This document shows, piece after piece, positions 22,429 through 33,870 of a stretch of DNA of 64,000 nt. Both the position numbers and the translations under genes were made by a program. The notes under the pieces were generated by a model. The model was not told the DNA's origin and ran no database searches. It saw nothing but the letters and a program-made list of their open reading frames with translations. The stretch covers positions 20,722,001-20,786,000 of the forward strand of contig OX387201.1 in the NCBI GenBank assembly GCA_947561715.1, in the 5' to 3' direction. Each line of letters starts with the position of its first letter. The first letter of the stretch is position 1. The stretch comes from Ascidia mentula (lineage: Eukaryota; Chordata; Ascidiacea; Phlebobranchia; Ascidiidae).

Positions 22429-24335
22429 ATGTTTGGCGATCTTGATGATGACGTAGATCAAGTATGGAATGAGTGGATCGCAAAATACAGTAAGTTTATT
22501 CCTGGTTTCCACCAAATTGCTTCAATAAGTTTCATTCTTAATTTACACCCAATTAATATTTATAGTTATATGTTGCAGTTATTTCGATGGTTTGCAGATA
22601 AACAATATTTAAACGAGGACGAACTTCGTGAAAGAAAAAGTATTTGGGAAAGAAGTTTAGCTGAAGTGAAAGAACACAATGAAGATTTCAAGACTGGAAA
22701 GTTCACATACAGGATTTCACTAACACAGTTCAGTGATCTGGTAAAAAAAACAACACATGTCCAAATCAACGCAGTAATGTTTCATACAATGGTGGCTGAC
22801 ACAGCTAGACTGCGATGCCTGGGCTGCGAAACCTGTTAACCTAATGATTTCCAACTAAGTTTTGAATAAACGTTTGTTTAAATACATTTCAACACAGAAA
22901 AACGATGAACTCCCATGGATGGACGATCGGAATGTGGCAGAATGTTACAGACCGCCCTTGTTATTCGGAGCATCGAATCTGGGTGAAGAATGTCAAGAAA
23001 CTGACCCAGATGTTGACATTGAGGAACTTAACCCTAAAAGTATTGACTGGAGGGTCAAGGGTTGTGTAACACCCGTGCAAGACCAAGGAACTGAGTTACC
23101 CGCTTGCTGGATATTCAGTGCAGTAAGCGTTTGTAACAAATGCCTAACTGGTATAACTACCGTGATTTAAATATGCAGGTAGCAGCCGTTGAATCTCATC
23201 ACAAGATAAACAACGGAGAATTGGTTAAACTTTCTGAACAACAATTAGTTGATTGTGACGAAAAGGGTGGAGGAACAGGAGATCTGGAATGGGCTTTTGA
23301 TTACATTCGAAGGAATGGACTCGTTTTTTAACATGAATATCCGTTCATTGGCAAGGTTGATTTAACGAAAATCCATTTTTAATGTTAAACAACAATTGGA
23401 TCTTCAGTGTGCTTTTTACCTACTAACATACTTCCCATAGACGTCCATTACTAAAGTACCTTGTAGATTGCCAGAGTTATAACGTAACCACCACTAAACT
23501 ACTGGTTTCTGCAAATAAGAGTTTAATTGGATCCTCCGGGTACTAGCTAGTAGTGATGTTCCCAGTTCCAAATTATCCGGCCCGGCCGGATCCGGATAGT
23601 TATCAATCAAATCCGGCCGGATAATTTGGATCCGGCAGTTTGTTAACACCGATTCGTGTATTTTATCAGCATGGCAATAATGTTTGATTGCCAAACAGAA
23701 TGCTATGTTAAGTTAGCTTATCATGAGTGGAACAAATAATATGGTATAACAAGTCACGAAAAACCTTAATAACAAACAACAAAAAATTCGGAAGTCGGCG
23801 AGAATCACATTCTGGGTCCCAAAAACGAGTAATTTGCAAAATGTTTGTCCGTTTTTAGGACAAAAATGCTTTCCCAACTATCCGGTAAAATTAAGTGTAT
23901 TATCCGGCCGGGTCCGGGTATTGAAAATTGGTCCATATCCGGCCGGGTCCGGGTACCCGGATCCGGCGCAAGACATCACTACTAGCTAGTTTCGAGAAAC
24001 CAAACATAAAAATCAGCAAACATTTCCGCTCGCGCAACGCTTTTTAGATAGAACAATAATAATCTAAATTTACGACAAGGTCTTCAGCATTTATATTCGA
24101 CAACTTAACATAATACATCATGATTTGGCGAAAATATGTGTACGACAATTAGTGCTGTTACATTGGACATTTTTCCTTGTTGCTATAGTCTTTAAACTTC
24201 TTACAAATAATTTAAAATTACTCAAATTTCCAATATTTGCTCAGTTGGGGAGTTGGTGAAAATGATTCAGGTTTCAAGACCGAGACAACAATTGTTTTGT
24301 TTCTCGACAAGCAATTTATCCTGTTGGCGTGGGTT
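22429..24335 (+). pseudogene. Cathepsin-like (papain family C1) pseudogene, copy 1
   Basis: Exons can be traced at 22429-22489, 22598-22740, 22898-23122 and 23179 onward, all in phase. They give an I29 inhibitor propeptide (NKQYLNEDELRERKSIWE, FTYRISLTQFSDL), then the mature start SIDWRVKGCVTPVQDQG with active-site Cys in ACWIFSAV, then GELVKLSEQQLVDC. The copy is dead: GAA to TAA at about 23329 stops the frame after NGLVF, the exon with the catalytic His (present in copy 2) is missing and its region holds a MITE, and the last exon (24252 onward) has a deletion that shifts its frame. In life such enzymes are secreted or lysosomal proteases. Confidence 0.8.
23543..23989. mobile_element. hAT-type MITE with 8-bp target-site duplication
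   Basis: A 431-bp element (23551-23981) starts TAGTGATGT and ends ACATCACTA, a 9-bp perfect terminal inverted repeat. It is flanked by the 8-bp direct repeat CTAGCTAG (23543-23550 and 23982-23989). Copy 2 of the block has the empty site CTAGTTAG at about 61312. Eight-bp duplications and this TIR style are typical of hAT elements. The interior is rich in CCGGCCGGATCCGG palindromes and has no transposase frame, so it is non-autonomous. Confidence 0.88.
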
Positions 24336-24399
24336 GCTACTCACCAGAGGAAAGCCAGACCACAGTTAAATAATGTCAATGTGCCAAGAAGAATAAAAA

Positions 24400-25267
24400 C
24401 GTAGCGGACTCTTATATAAAATAGTTATTTTGACTAAAATAGTAAAATAGTTGTGTCCGATTAGCCCGACCACACTTTGTGAAATGCTTGTTACGTAACT
24501 ACGTAAGCTAGCAACCAAAATAACAAAAACCTTGGTTACACACAAAAAAAGAAATAATAGATATAGTTTCCCTTGGCATATTGTTTACACGTAATATTGT
24601 TGTCATGTAATTTTCTGGTCATTGTTTGTTGGTCGTTTCCATGGCGCCAGTTTTCCTGTGTAAAGTTTAACCCGGTTTTCCAGTATCTGAATGTCTTCTG
24701 TTAAATGCTTGCTGTGAACAATACTTTTTTCAGAACCCCTACACCGTCACGCCTCTCTCTAGTATATAAAGTGTGCTTTTATCAGTCTCAGCCTTTACTA
24801 CTTAACCTAATAGTCTCCGCTTTATGTGTTAACTCTGTATGCTTACATACCGATAGTGTATTTGTTAATGCGTGTGTCTAATTCTTTGACTAACTTTGTA
24901 TCAATGTAGTTTTAATGAAGTAATAAAGATGTATTTAGTGTAATTCTCTGTGTTACATCTTGTTTGCCAGTAATTGCCGATTTCTATGAATGCGCATTTT
25001 TCTTTGCACTAATGTGTGTTGCAATATCATGCGGTCTGTGACGCAATAATAAGAGACCAAGTTTTAAGTGACAACGCAACGTGGTTTTGTCCTTTTTGTG
25101 TCCGACAACTGTGCAGCACAGTGCTACGTCATTTTCATTCTTGCAAAAGGTTTTTGTGTTGCGAGCGGACATTTTCTGGTGAGTCTATTTGTACATATGT
25201 GTGAAACTACTCAAGAATCAAATAACCGAGATGTGTAAATTGTAATTTTGGCAAATTTAACTGCGAT
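24400..25267. other. Non-coding spacer, end of duplicated block
   Basis: Shared with copy 2 up to about 24960. It holds a TATA-like TATATAAAGTGTG near 24765 and AATAAAGATG near 24920, which could be the promoter-like and poly(A)-like ends of a short transcript of unknown nature. From 24960 to 25267 the sequence is unique to this copy. No protein is recognised. Confidence 0.4.
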
Positions 25268-26569
25268 GACTCAGAAGTCAGTTCGCTGAACAGTATAGCT
25301 GCCCTTGTTGATGTGATTAAGTTTACGCACGGTGTTGACGCTGTCTTTGTACTCGCAGTGTCTCTCTTGCATTTGTACACACGTGAAGCGTGTGGTATTC
25401 AATCTTCTGTCGCCCAAAGTTATCGGTAAGCATTGTGTGTGTTACGTCATAGAGGCGCATTGTAGTTTATGTTGCGTGTTTCGTTTAGGTGTGCGACAGT
25501 AACTGCTTGGACCGTCTTTGTGGTCCAGAGTTTCCCGGTTCCCAAATAGTTGGTGAGCCTTATGCTGTAATTATCTACGTGAAGTGTATTTGTTTGACAC
25601 ATTGCCTTCTGTGTAGAAACCGTGTTCTAAGGGTCCACGTGTCCTATACGTGTCTTTCGTCTCCTCCCGACGTCTGTACCGTCTATACTTCGAATACATT
25701 CCATCTTGCGTACGAGTGCGTACTGCACATTCGATAACAAACATAACATCAACTGAGTGAGCGAGTTTGAGGCCCATTAAAGATACGCGTTTTAACTGCG
25801 GGAATTCCGCCTCGTGTGACGTTCCGCGCCAAGAACCGGGGCGCGTTCAACGGACGTTACACTCTGCATCAGGTTTTCAATTAAAGTCATGCTAGGGAAG
25901 AACATAAGAACTCACGAGCGACTTTATGTCAAATGTACTGAACAAATAGGATTTCACAATTAAATGTTACTCAAGTTATATTAGATTTATGTATCGCAAA
26001 AATGGGAAACAAATTATAAAAAATAGTAACGATTGAAGAGTGCAATTCATCATAACGTAATTACATAATTGGGTAAACTCAGTTTGATCAAATGTACATA
26101 AAACAAATATCAACACAACAAAAGGTCATGTTTAATATTTACATCGCAGTAATAAATGCTTAACTGATCGGAACCGGGGGCACCCTGGGGTTGTGGATTA
26201 TTGATTTAAGCGTGTGAGAAGTCACAAGGTTTGTGTTAAAAAACTTCAAATTTCAACATTCTGCCCCAGGCTTGCACCATCCCAGGGTGCACATTTTCGA
26301 GGCGCGAGTCAGACAAAATGACGTAAGAATCTGCATTTTGTCTCGCGCCTCGAATTTTTTTTGCTGCATTCGGGCAACTTTGAAACGTAAATTCCAATGC
26401 GAACCGTTTGTGGCCTTGTAATTATCATGCTTTTTGTCTTTGGTTAAAATTGAAGAAAGATAATTGTTCATGCCTCAGCGGTTTGGTCTTTCGACAATAT
26501 CTGCGAAGGAATGTCAACCGTGAAGTTGTCATAAAATACCTTGGTTATTCAGCCACAATTTACACTTCC

Positions 26570-26719
26570 GTCAGGATTTTTATATTATTTGTGGTACAAT
26601 CTATCCGCGGTGGAGTTAGCATGGACGTGAGCCACAAGCAAAACGTTGCGCGTCATCTTCTCCACTGTGGTGAATGCAGATATCAAAGAAAATTTAATAC
26701 AAGAGTTACAACTCTGTGA
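26570..26719 (+). CDS. Candidate small CxxC peptide, V type, copy 1
   Basis: The frame ends in a hydrophobic stretch (IFILFVVQSI), then MDVSHKQNVARHLLHCGECR and a basic tail. Here the tail is longer than in the other copies because the stop is lost (NTRVTTL instead of NT). The start is unclear: an exon may enter after TTATTCAG at about 26551, or the frame may begin further upstream at 26408. An AATAAA follows within 20 bases of the stop. The related U peptide has the same layout. No database family is recognised; the gene may not be real. Confidence 0.28.
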   Translation, partial: VRIFILFVVQSIRGGVSMDVSHKQNVARHLLHCGECRYQRKFNTRVTTL

Positions 26720-26844
26720 TGTTTGATCCCGAAATAAAAGTGAGAACATGCATACGATGAACAAATTCTCCTTAGTTTGTGATCAACGTTGTAATTATCT
26801 ATATATAGCGTCCTAAAACCCGGTAGAAATAAACATTGCTGGGC

Positions 26845-27006
26845 TTGCACGCACGTTCAATCTCCTTGCCGTGTTTACTGCAAACTGCTAGTAATTAACA
26901 TTACTTGCACGCACGTTCAATCTCCTTACCGTGTTTACTGCAAACTGCTAGTAATTAACATTACTTGCACGCACGTTCAATCTCCTTACCGTGTTTACTG
27001 CAAACT
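26845..27006 (+). repeat. 60-bp minisatellite, 2.7 copies
   Basis: Unit TTGCACGCACGTTCAATCTC followed by cttgccgtgtttactgc and a spacer with CTAGTAATTAACATTAC. There are three partial or full units here and at 35874-36025, two at 39288-39391, and one near 63385. The copy number explains the 60-bp length difference between 3.4-kb units. Confidence 0.92.
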
Positions 27007-27407
27007 TGTGATTGCAGTATTATAATGACGTTATGCAGTACCTGGTACCCAGTCGGAAATTTATATCCGTACTATGTTTGTTATATCACCATGCCCACAC
27101 CTGGCCAAACGGACATTGCCTTGGTATATATGCCTGGATTATATCACGAAAGGTAATGTCCGGCCGCACATGGCTATGGCATAATACATCTGGTGAAAAC
27201 CTATGATTTGCCGTGGCAAGTACTGGTATAAACTATTGTAAACATCTGGTTTAATACTGCATTATCCACGGTTAATATCTGAATTATCCAGTGCACATCC
27301 CAATTTTACGCACGTGTCCCTGGTCTAAAGGAGGGATAACCTCAACACACAAAACATACAATTTTGTAGTTTAATTTTAAAACGAACTAAAGAACAGTGT
27401 CACTGTC

Positions 27408-29227
27408 CAGAATTTATGAATTGCTTAAAACCGGCTCTGTGCTGAATCCACTCGAACCCGCATCTGTGCTGAAGCCACTCGAACCCGTATCTGTGTTGGA
27501 TCCACTCGAACCTGCCTCTGTCCTTGCGATGGTGTCCTTTCGTCGCCGGTCCCTCCCATGGTTCCAGTCACAAGCCTGGCTTAGTACCAACTTTACTTCA
27601 TTTCCAACAGCTTCATAAGAACTATTTTCAAATGTGGTGTACTGTAGTATTTCTGAAACAAATACAATGACTTAACAATCTATTTTTAAATTATGTCTAT
27701 TCATTGATAACTGATACAGTACAAATCACAAAAAGCACACAGATAACAATGTTAACCTCCATTCCAAAGATAAAATATATACTACTTACTTACTTGACAA
27801 CATTAAATGAACTGTATGATTCTTGAATTTTATTTTTTGGTTTGGCCTTCTCTTCTCCCCCATACCACTCCACGAAAATTGTTGGGCCAATGTTGGATCC
27901 ATCAGTAACTTTATAAAATTTCTTACTGTGGCTCGCAAGCATTTCCGATTTTCTACTTGTATGGCAATCACTTTTGGATCCTTAAAAAGAAGTCCAACTC
28001 AATCACTGGCAAAACACATTGAAACTGCACAAATAAGGAAGTATAAAACCAACCTACTTCGCATTTTTTTAGTAGTTCACCCAATTCCTCTTCTGTTTTT
28101 GCAGGATAAAATGAATGAAAACGTGGCAATGACCCAGTTGTGCTCTCATTTGTTAGTTGCATTTTCAACTTTTCTTCAAAACTCACAACAGTTTTTTGTA
28201 GTGTTCCTATTTCATCTAAAATTTTGTCCTGCTTTCTTTGCACTGATAGTGTTGATGATTGCAGTTGTAATATATGGTGAATCATGTTCTGCATATCATC
28301 ACTGTTTTTGACAACCTTTGCTGCAATGGGTGATTTGAGGGGTTGTGCAAAGAGTCGTTTTCTTGGTGATGATTGAAGACTATACCTAAAGATATTTAGT
28401 CGGAGCATTTTACCAAATTTATTCAGTAAAGATACTAAAATTCTCTGCAACTCTTTGCAGGCACATTGTGTTAACAAATACAATGGATTACCTTTGTAAG
28501 GGCACAGTGGCTTGTGTGTGTGAAACATTCCCATCAGTCTCACTGTCAGTTTCACATGGTGAACTGATATATCCATCTTTCTGGAAATTCTTTTTATATG
28601 CCTTTGCTTGACATGTTTGAAAAGTGTCTGAAACAAGGAATGCATGTTCAGTGTGTCTTAAATCAAATCATTTTTATTTTGCACAGTGGGACGCACATGA
28701 ACAATAAATATTCAATATTTATGTGCATCGAACAGTAAATGGGCGCCTGACCCGATAACCTTTATGGTTTTATCGGTGCCCATGCCATTTTTTTCCTTGT
28801 ATATTGTTCTTACACGTAGTCGCTTTTTTTTCGCCACATAAACATGATTTGATAAATATGCAAAAATAAAAACGCCATGGGCACCAATAAACCACAAGGG
28901 TAATCTTACACAGTTTTAAAAGGGTTAAATTTGCACTTTTTGTTTAATTCTGAAGAATTACATCATACTTGATTGCTTTAAAATTTCACATTCATATGTA
29001 GGCCAGTTGGATTCTGGTGGAACTTTTTCCTCTGCCATCTTTTGTATATTTCCATTTAGAGGCCATTTGCAGTGGCTCTCTCCAACCATCCACAGTCTTG
29101 GCACAACATCTGTGGTGCCACCAACAGTAAATTGTACACAAAGAAATTTTTTCATTTTATTCAAATATAGTTTTTCTTTTTTCACACTCCTCTGCAAAAT
29201 AAACACAAAATCGTTAATTTTATCCAA
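27408..29227 (-). CDS. Accessory protein of the Tnp2-like transposon (DUF4806-like)
   Basis: Reverse-strand exons are visible around 29190-28965 (start probably at MKKFLCVQF, with TTDVVPRLWMVG and NWPTYECEILKQ), 28631-28495, 28386-28060, 27977-27790 and 27650-27408. The introns have GT..AG ends, for example CTTTTTAAG before GATCCAAAAG. The second half includes a coiled-coil-like stretch (KQDKILDEIGTLQKTVVSFE), then TEEELGELLKKC and FIKLLMDPTLAQQFSWSGMG, which resemble DUF4806 proteins of animals. The C-terminus is a short repeat (GSSG-x-STD). Its role in transposition is unknown. Exon ends are inferred by eye. Confidence 0.5.
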
Positions 29228-29283
29228 ACATCACATATATACTATAGCAGAATTTCCAGTATTTGTTATCATACTATAATTTA

Positions 29284-31544
29284 TCAGATATTGTGCAGCA
29301 ATTCAACAGCAACAAACTTACTCTTGTAAGGAAACAAAATACATTTACTCACACTAGTGTCAAAAATAACTACTTCAGAAATATCATTCAAAGAAGATAC
29401 TTTAAAAATTCCTGCATTTGTAGAAAGGAAGGGCACTTTAAAAAAACACTTCACATACTTATACCTTTTCACTATAAAGAATTTGTTATTATTACAATCC
29501 ACAACAATGTCAACCACTTTTGCTATAGTATCATTATATCTTATAGTTGCATTGGCACGTGAGGCTGTGTTTAAAATACAACCTGAATGTAGTTTAGCCA
29601 TTTCATAATGCTTTACTACTTTCTCATGAAAATGAGCCATTGCAAAACTTCGATCTGTTACTTTTCTGACACTTCCTCTTTCAAAGCCAATACTTTCCAT
29701 TTTCATTGTCATAACAATATTTTCATTTTCATGAAAAGCGTGTGAGGCCACTTGAGACAAAGGCTTATATCCAGATCGCACACAGTTTTTTAAAATTCCA
29801 AGATAGCTTTCAAATGGAAAACTACTTATCATGTCCAATGAACCATACATACAAAAATCATCCACTAGGTGCACAACACTATGTACATTGTAAGTTACAA
29901 ATCCTTTACCATACAGAGAAGAGCACTCACAAAAAAATTTGTTGAGGAGATTTCCACACTCCAGCACATACTTATTGCCATGTTTTGATATTAAAAGACG
30001 CATAGCCACACATAGCTTTAAAAAATGGCAATATTTCTTTTTTCCTATAATATTTTTGTCTTTCATGACAACCAAGCCAACATACAATAAAAAAAGACGG
30101 AATTCAGATGCCTTCCAGTACGCAAGCTCAGACATGGGTCGCAACTTGCGATTGAACTCAATAGGGATATAATCCTTTATTTGATTGAGCTTTTCATCCA
30201 AAGTCTTAAGTGCATGTGTTGATAGCTTGGCTTGGTTTTGTCTGTATAAATTTGGATACAAATACATTAACACAGCTCATTAAATGTATATACACACATT
30301 AACACACAAAATTACCTTCTCATGCCACGCCACCAGGACAAAAGCCGTTTCATTACTCCTAAGCAGCAAAGATGCATATAATCCAATATGAATCCACTAA
30401 CCATACTAACACCAAAGTCAGCTAAAATAGACTTTCCAACATGATGCTGTTTATGAATTTGTAACTTGAAGTCACTGTCAGACCTCAGAGTACAGCTATT
30501 CTCAAGCAAACAAACATGACCTGAATTAGAATCGTAGACACCAGTGGCAGTGCACCTCTCACAGCTGTTATATCCAGAGTGTGATTTAATTCTCTTTAGG
30601 CTGCTTCTAGCTGGGGCATCACATACATAAACTCCTTTATTTTCCATGACAAAGACTTTGTTATTTGCAGTCATGGGATTTGAGAAAAGATGCTCGATAT
30701 CATTTAAAAATTGTTGTAGAAAAACATTCACATCAGGCATTTCTCTATTGCGCGATTTTTGCGTACAAAAGATTCCAGCACACAATGGTCTCATCTTCAC
30801 TTGGTGAACACTCACCAAAATCGGGTAGAGCTTGAAATCAGGTGAATGTTTGAAAAGTGGCAAACCATCAATGTTAATCAACAATGTATACCTTACAGTT
30901 CCTCCTGTGTTTTTATAAGAATACAACAGCGCTTCGTACAGAGCTCCTCTCCAATTTGCGAAGTGGACATATTGGCCTTCGAACATAGCTGTTGGCGACA
31001 AGTTAGGAGTTGGTAACAGAGTTTTCACAGATGTTGGCAATTCACCATGGATGGTGTTTAAAGCTTTTAGCAACCTAGAAACAGCTGCTTTTGGTACATT
31101 CAACTCTGTTAATGCCCATGTGGTTAATATATTAGTGATGTTGGGGTTTGGTTCTGTGGTAGTACTGCAGTAACTTGGTTCCACACTATTATTAACCACA
31201 TGGGCATTTAAGTGATTACTTGGATCCATCTCAGTATCATTGGCACCAAAACGGCAATCATCAGATTCATCATCAGTTACACTAGAAGTTTCATTAAATC
31301 CACATTCATCATCAGTTACACTAGAAGTTTCATTAAATTCACATTCATCATCAGTTACACTAGAAGTTTCATTAAATCCACATTCATCATGAATAACCAA
31401 ATGGTCAGCTTCCTCATTTAGTCTTTCTGGTTCTAAACCATTGCTCAAAGCCAGTTTTTCAGCTTTTCTTCTTACCCACTTTTGTTTAGCTGACAAAGCA
31501 TCATACTTTTTATAGTATGTGCGTCGACTTTTACGTCTTGGCAT
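29284..31544 (-). CDS. Tnp2/CACTA-like transposase
   Basis: Two exons, 31544-30316 and 30241-29284, with a 74-bp GT..AG intron (30242-30315) that keeps the frame (GMRR then QNQAKL); about 728 residues. The N-terminus is basic (MPRRKSRRTYYKKY) and is followed by three copies of a 13-residue acidic repeat (DECGFNETSSVTD). The core has LLINIDGLPLF with a probable catalytic Asp, VCDAPARSSLKR with another, a CERC zinc pair, HHVGKSILADFG and ILDYMHLCCLGVMKRLL. After the intron come the family's IPIEFNRKLRPMSELAYWKA, NVHSVVHLVDD and SFPFESYLG motifs. No stop or frameshift is seen, so it may be active. Confidence 0.78.
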
Positions 31545-33024
31545 AAATTACGATGGGCCTTAATTTGTTATTCTGTAGCCAGCCACACAAACTGAAATGT
31601 AATATTTATTCATGTTATGGTGATGTGACAAAACCAAATACAAGAATTAAATAAATATTTAGCTAACAGCACATTAATAAAGTTCCTATTTGAACTAAAA
31701 TATTTCCTCAGTTTGAGGAATACAAATATTACTTCAACATTCAACCCACTTACCTGTTTATTCCAACACAAAAGTAATACAATGTATATGCTATCACTTT
31801 TACCCCTATTTCAAACATTAAACTTACATTATTGACCAACGGCAACGATTACAAAAGATTTTAAACTATGCTGACGACATTGCATCATCGCAATCGAAAA
31901 CCACGAGGCAATTTTCACGCATCGTTAAACACAAAAATCAGTGATAGAAATCAAATCATACTGACAGTCCGTAACATCCTGTAATTTAAATACCGTTTTA
32001 CAAATATTTGCATTGTTGAATAATTAAACACCATCTTTAAAGTAACACAGGCCCCCTTAGGATTACATAATGCAATTCAACCGAAGCTGACGATTTTCGC
32101 TTTGTTTGGGGGTTGTTTGCCGGTAACAGGCGGTCTACACGTCATTACTATGGTGACGTAACACCATTACACTTGTTAGTTAGCCTAATATGTCGAGACT
32201 ATTAATTTTTGTAGGTATTGTACCAACCTTTAGCAAGCATCAGTATTTAGAATTAACAGCTTTCTTGGACAATTAGACAAACACAGAAATGTTAACGCAA
32301 TATGTCGGTAATTTTGTTTCCGACGAACCTTACTTGAACTTAGTGAAATATAACATCTATTTTGGCGCATCTTAACAAAGTCTTTAAATGTATCTCATCT
32401 CATGCACGAAATATGGTGGTAATATAGCTGACAATACATTATTTACCCAAGACGTTTTCTTAGTTAGGCCACCACAGTGATAACACGGGTATGAAAACAC
32501 ATTAACGCACGAAATAGCCACGAAATTCCGTTGATAAATCTAGTAAAACACCCCATACCCGCACTGTGTTGGTATTTCGGGGTTAATACAAGTGAAGGCA
32601 GACATGGCACGGTGGTATTGCAGGGATAGTTTCCGACTGGGTACAAGGCTAATCTCAGGTTGTTTGGTGGGAGACGAGATTAGAAGATGAAGTAAACGCT
32701 TGGCGCTGCGTGTCGCGTAGTAGCGTTTGCCGCAAAAACTTGAAATTCACAATTGCAAACGCGTTCTTGAAAACACCCATTTATAAAATTCGGGATGGTT
32801 GAACCCAGAATAATAGTTGAATGTGTCTGATATTCTGAATGTAAACGAAGAATAGGAAACATTGCAAACGAATGTCGTTTTGCGAACACTTTTCAACCAC
32901 ATGTCTGTAAAAAATGTGTAACTTTAATAATGACAAATTTATTGCAAAAATAACCTTGATATAAAGAGTCCAGTTTAATCTTACCCTCCTGGTATTAAAT
33001 GCTTAACTCAAGGTATTGACCTGA

Positions 33025-33210
33025 ATGTGGAGTTGTTCTGTCATTAAAAATTACCTGTTTGTGTTACTTTTGTTGGTTGTGCTGCAAGCGACGATTTGGA
33101 ATAAAATTGCTCTTGCAAGTAAAACGTTTGCGCATCACCTCTGTTGCGATGTCTGCTCATATCATAGAAAACATGAAACATTAAATATTCTGTGCATGGA
33201 TGCGCGTTGA
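33025..33210 (+). CDS. Candidate small secreted CxxC peptide, U type, copy 1
   Basis: A 61-residue frame starts MWSCSVIKNY, has a strong signal-peptide-like core (LFVLLLLVVLQ) and ends with FAHHLCCDVCSYHRKHE and a short tail. The mature part would be small, His- and Cys-rich. The pattern HL-x(1,2)-C-x2-C-x-Y-H-R-K is shared with the V peptide of the same array, which supports selection on it or shared descent. No known family is recognised. Confidence 0.35.
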   Translation: MWSCSVIKNYLFVLLLLVVLQATIWNKIALASKTFAHHLCCDVCSYHRKHETLNILCMDAR

Positions 33211-33839
33211 AATCACCTCATGTTTATTCACATATTCATGATGTCATGCAGTACCTGGTACAAGATTAGTGCTTGGCGGTGCGTGTCCCGACTGCTGAAA
33301 GTAGCAACAACTTCGCCTCATGTGGTTGGGAAGTTACCTGCTGCGTGTTTAGTGGTAATGCAGTTTTTCTATAAAGCCGGGAGTCTTGCAGCTGTTTGTC
33401 CGCATTCAGTTGCCTGGGACAGGAAGGTGTCGAGGGACAGGTAAAGAAATGTGTTAAGAAATAATACGAGATCTAACTAACTTGGATGCAAATTACTTGG
33501 GTCGTATTACAAGAAATTGTCGATTAACATTGGTAGCTCACCTTGGCATCAGTTTCCTAACATTTAACATTTATCTATGAAGTTAGTCGTAACTGCTTGA
33601 GGTAACAACGTTGCTTATCCTCGACAACACGAAGTGTGTACGTCTAAAGTACAACAGGTTATCTTACATTAGAGATAATACAAGCCAGAGAATATGTGAA
33701 AAATGAATGCAGGAACCGACCTGTTCAGGTCGCGGTGACCGGTGGATCTGTCTTTACAAATCAATATATTATATTCCTGTGACAATGAGTGAAGCACGAT
33801 CACCGCTTGTGTGTAATTTTTATTTTTTCTCATAAATAA

Positions 33840-33870
33840 TAATTTCGCCTGTTGGCATCCTCAGTTTCTG
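33840..33870 (-). ncRNA. Decayed hammerhead-like core, repeated in each U half
   Basis: On the reverse strand CTGAGGA is followed by TGCC AACA GGC and GAAA, which is one base off the hammerhead CTGATGA core with stem II intact. The same motif lies near 37263-37293 and 40626-40656. Similar motifs mark 3' parts of Penelope-like elements. The base change in the core and an unclear stem I argue against activity. Confidence 0.35.

Larger units (their letters stand above)
20485..24960. repeat. Duplicated block, copy 1 (matches 58647-62436)
   Basis: Starts at AAGTCATCATTCATTTG and ends at GTGTAATTCTCTGT, both also found at the ends of copy 2. Order and orientation are the same in both copies: a 400-bp non-coding lead-in, a papain-family pseudogene and a shared 3' region with TATATAAAGTGTGC. 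Copy 1 carries a piece of about 665 bp at 21064-21728 and a MITE at 23551-23981 that copy 2 lacks. Divergence is clearly visible but low enough to align by eye. Confidence 0.88.
25268..27047 (+). repeat. Half unit V of the 3.4-kb tandem repeat (first copy)
   Basis: Begins at AGAAGTCAGTTCGCTGAACAG and aligns with 34303-36066 and 37726-39430. It contains the V-type peptide frame, an AATAAA shortly after it, a TATATATAG box near 26800 and a 60-bp minisatellite. The unit's continuation is displaced by the transposon inserted at 27048 and resumes at 32642. Confidence 0.9.
27048..32641 (-). mobile_element. Complete two-gene DNA transposon (Tnp2/CACTA-like) inserted in the tandem array
   Basis: The 5,594-bp element has perfect 12-bp terminal inverted repeats, CCCAGTCGGAAA at 27048 and its complement ending at 32641. 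It sits at a TA that is duplicated (27046-27047 and 32642-32643). The empty site CTGGTACAAGG is preserved in the other array units near 36065 and 39429, which proves the borders. It carries two genes on the reverse strand, a transposase and an accessory protein. The transposase resembles the Tnp2 type found in CACTA/EnSpm elements, although the tips do not begin with CACT, so the superfamily remains open. Confidence 0.88.
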
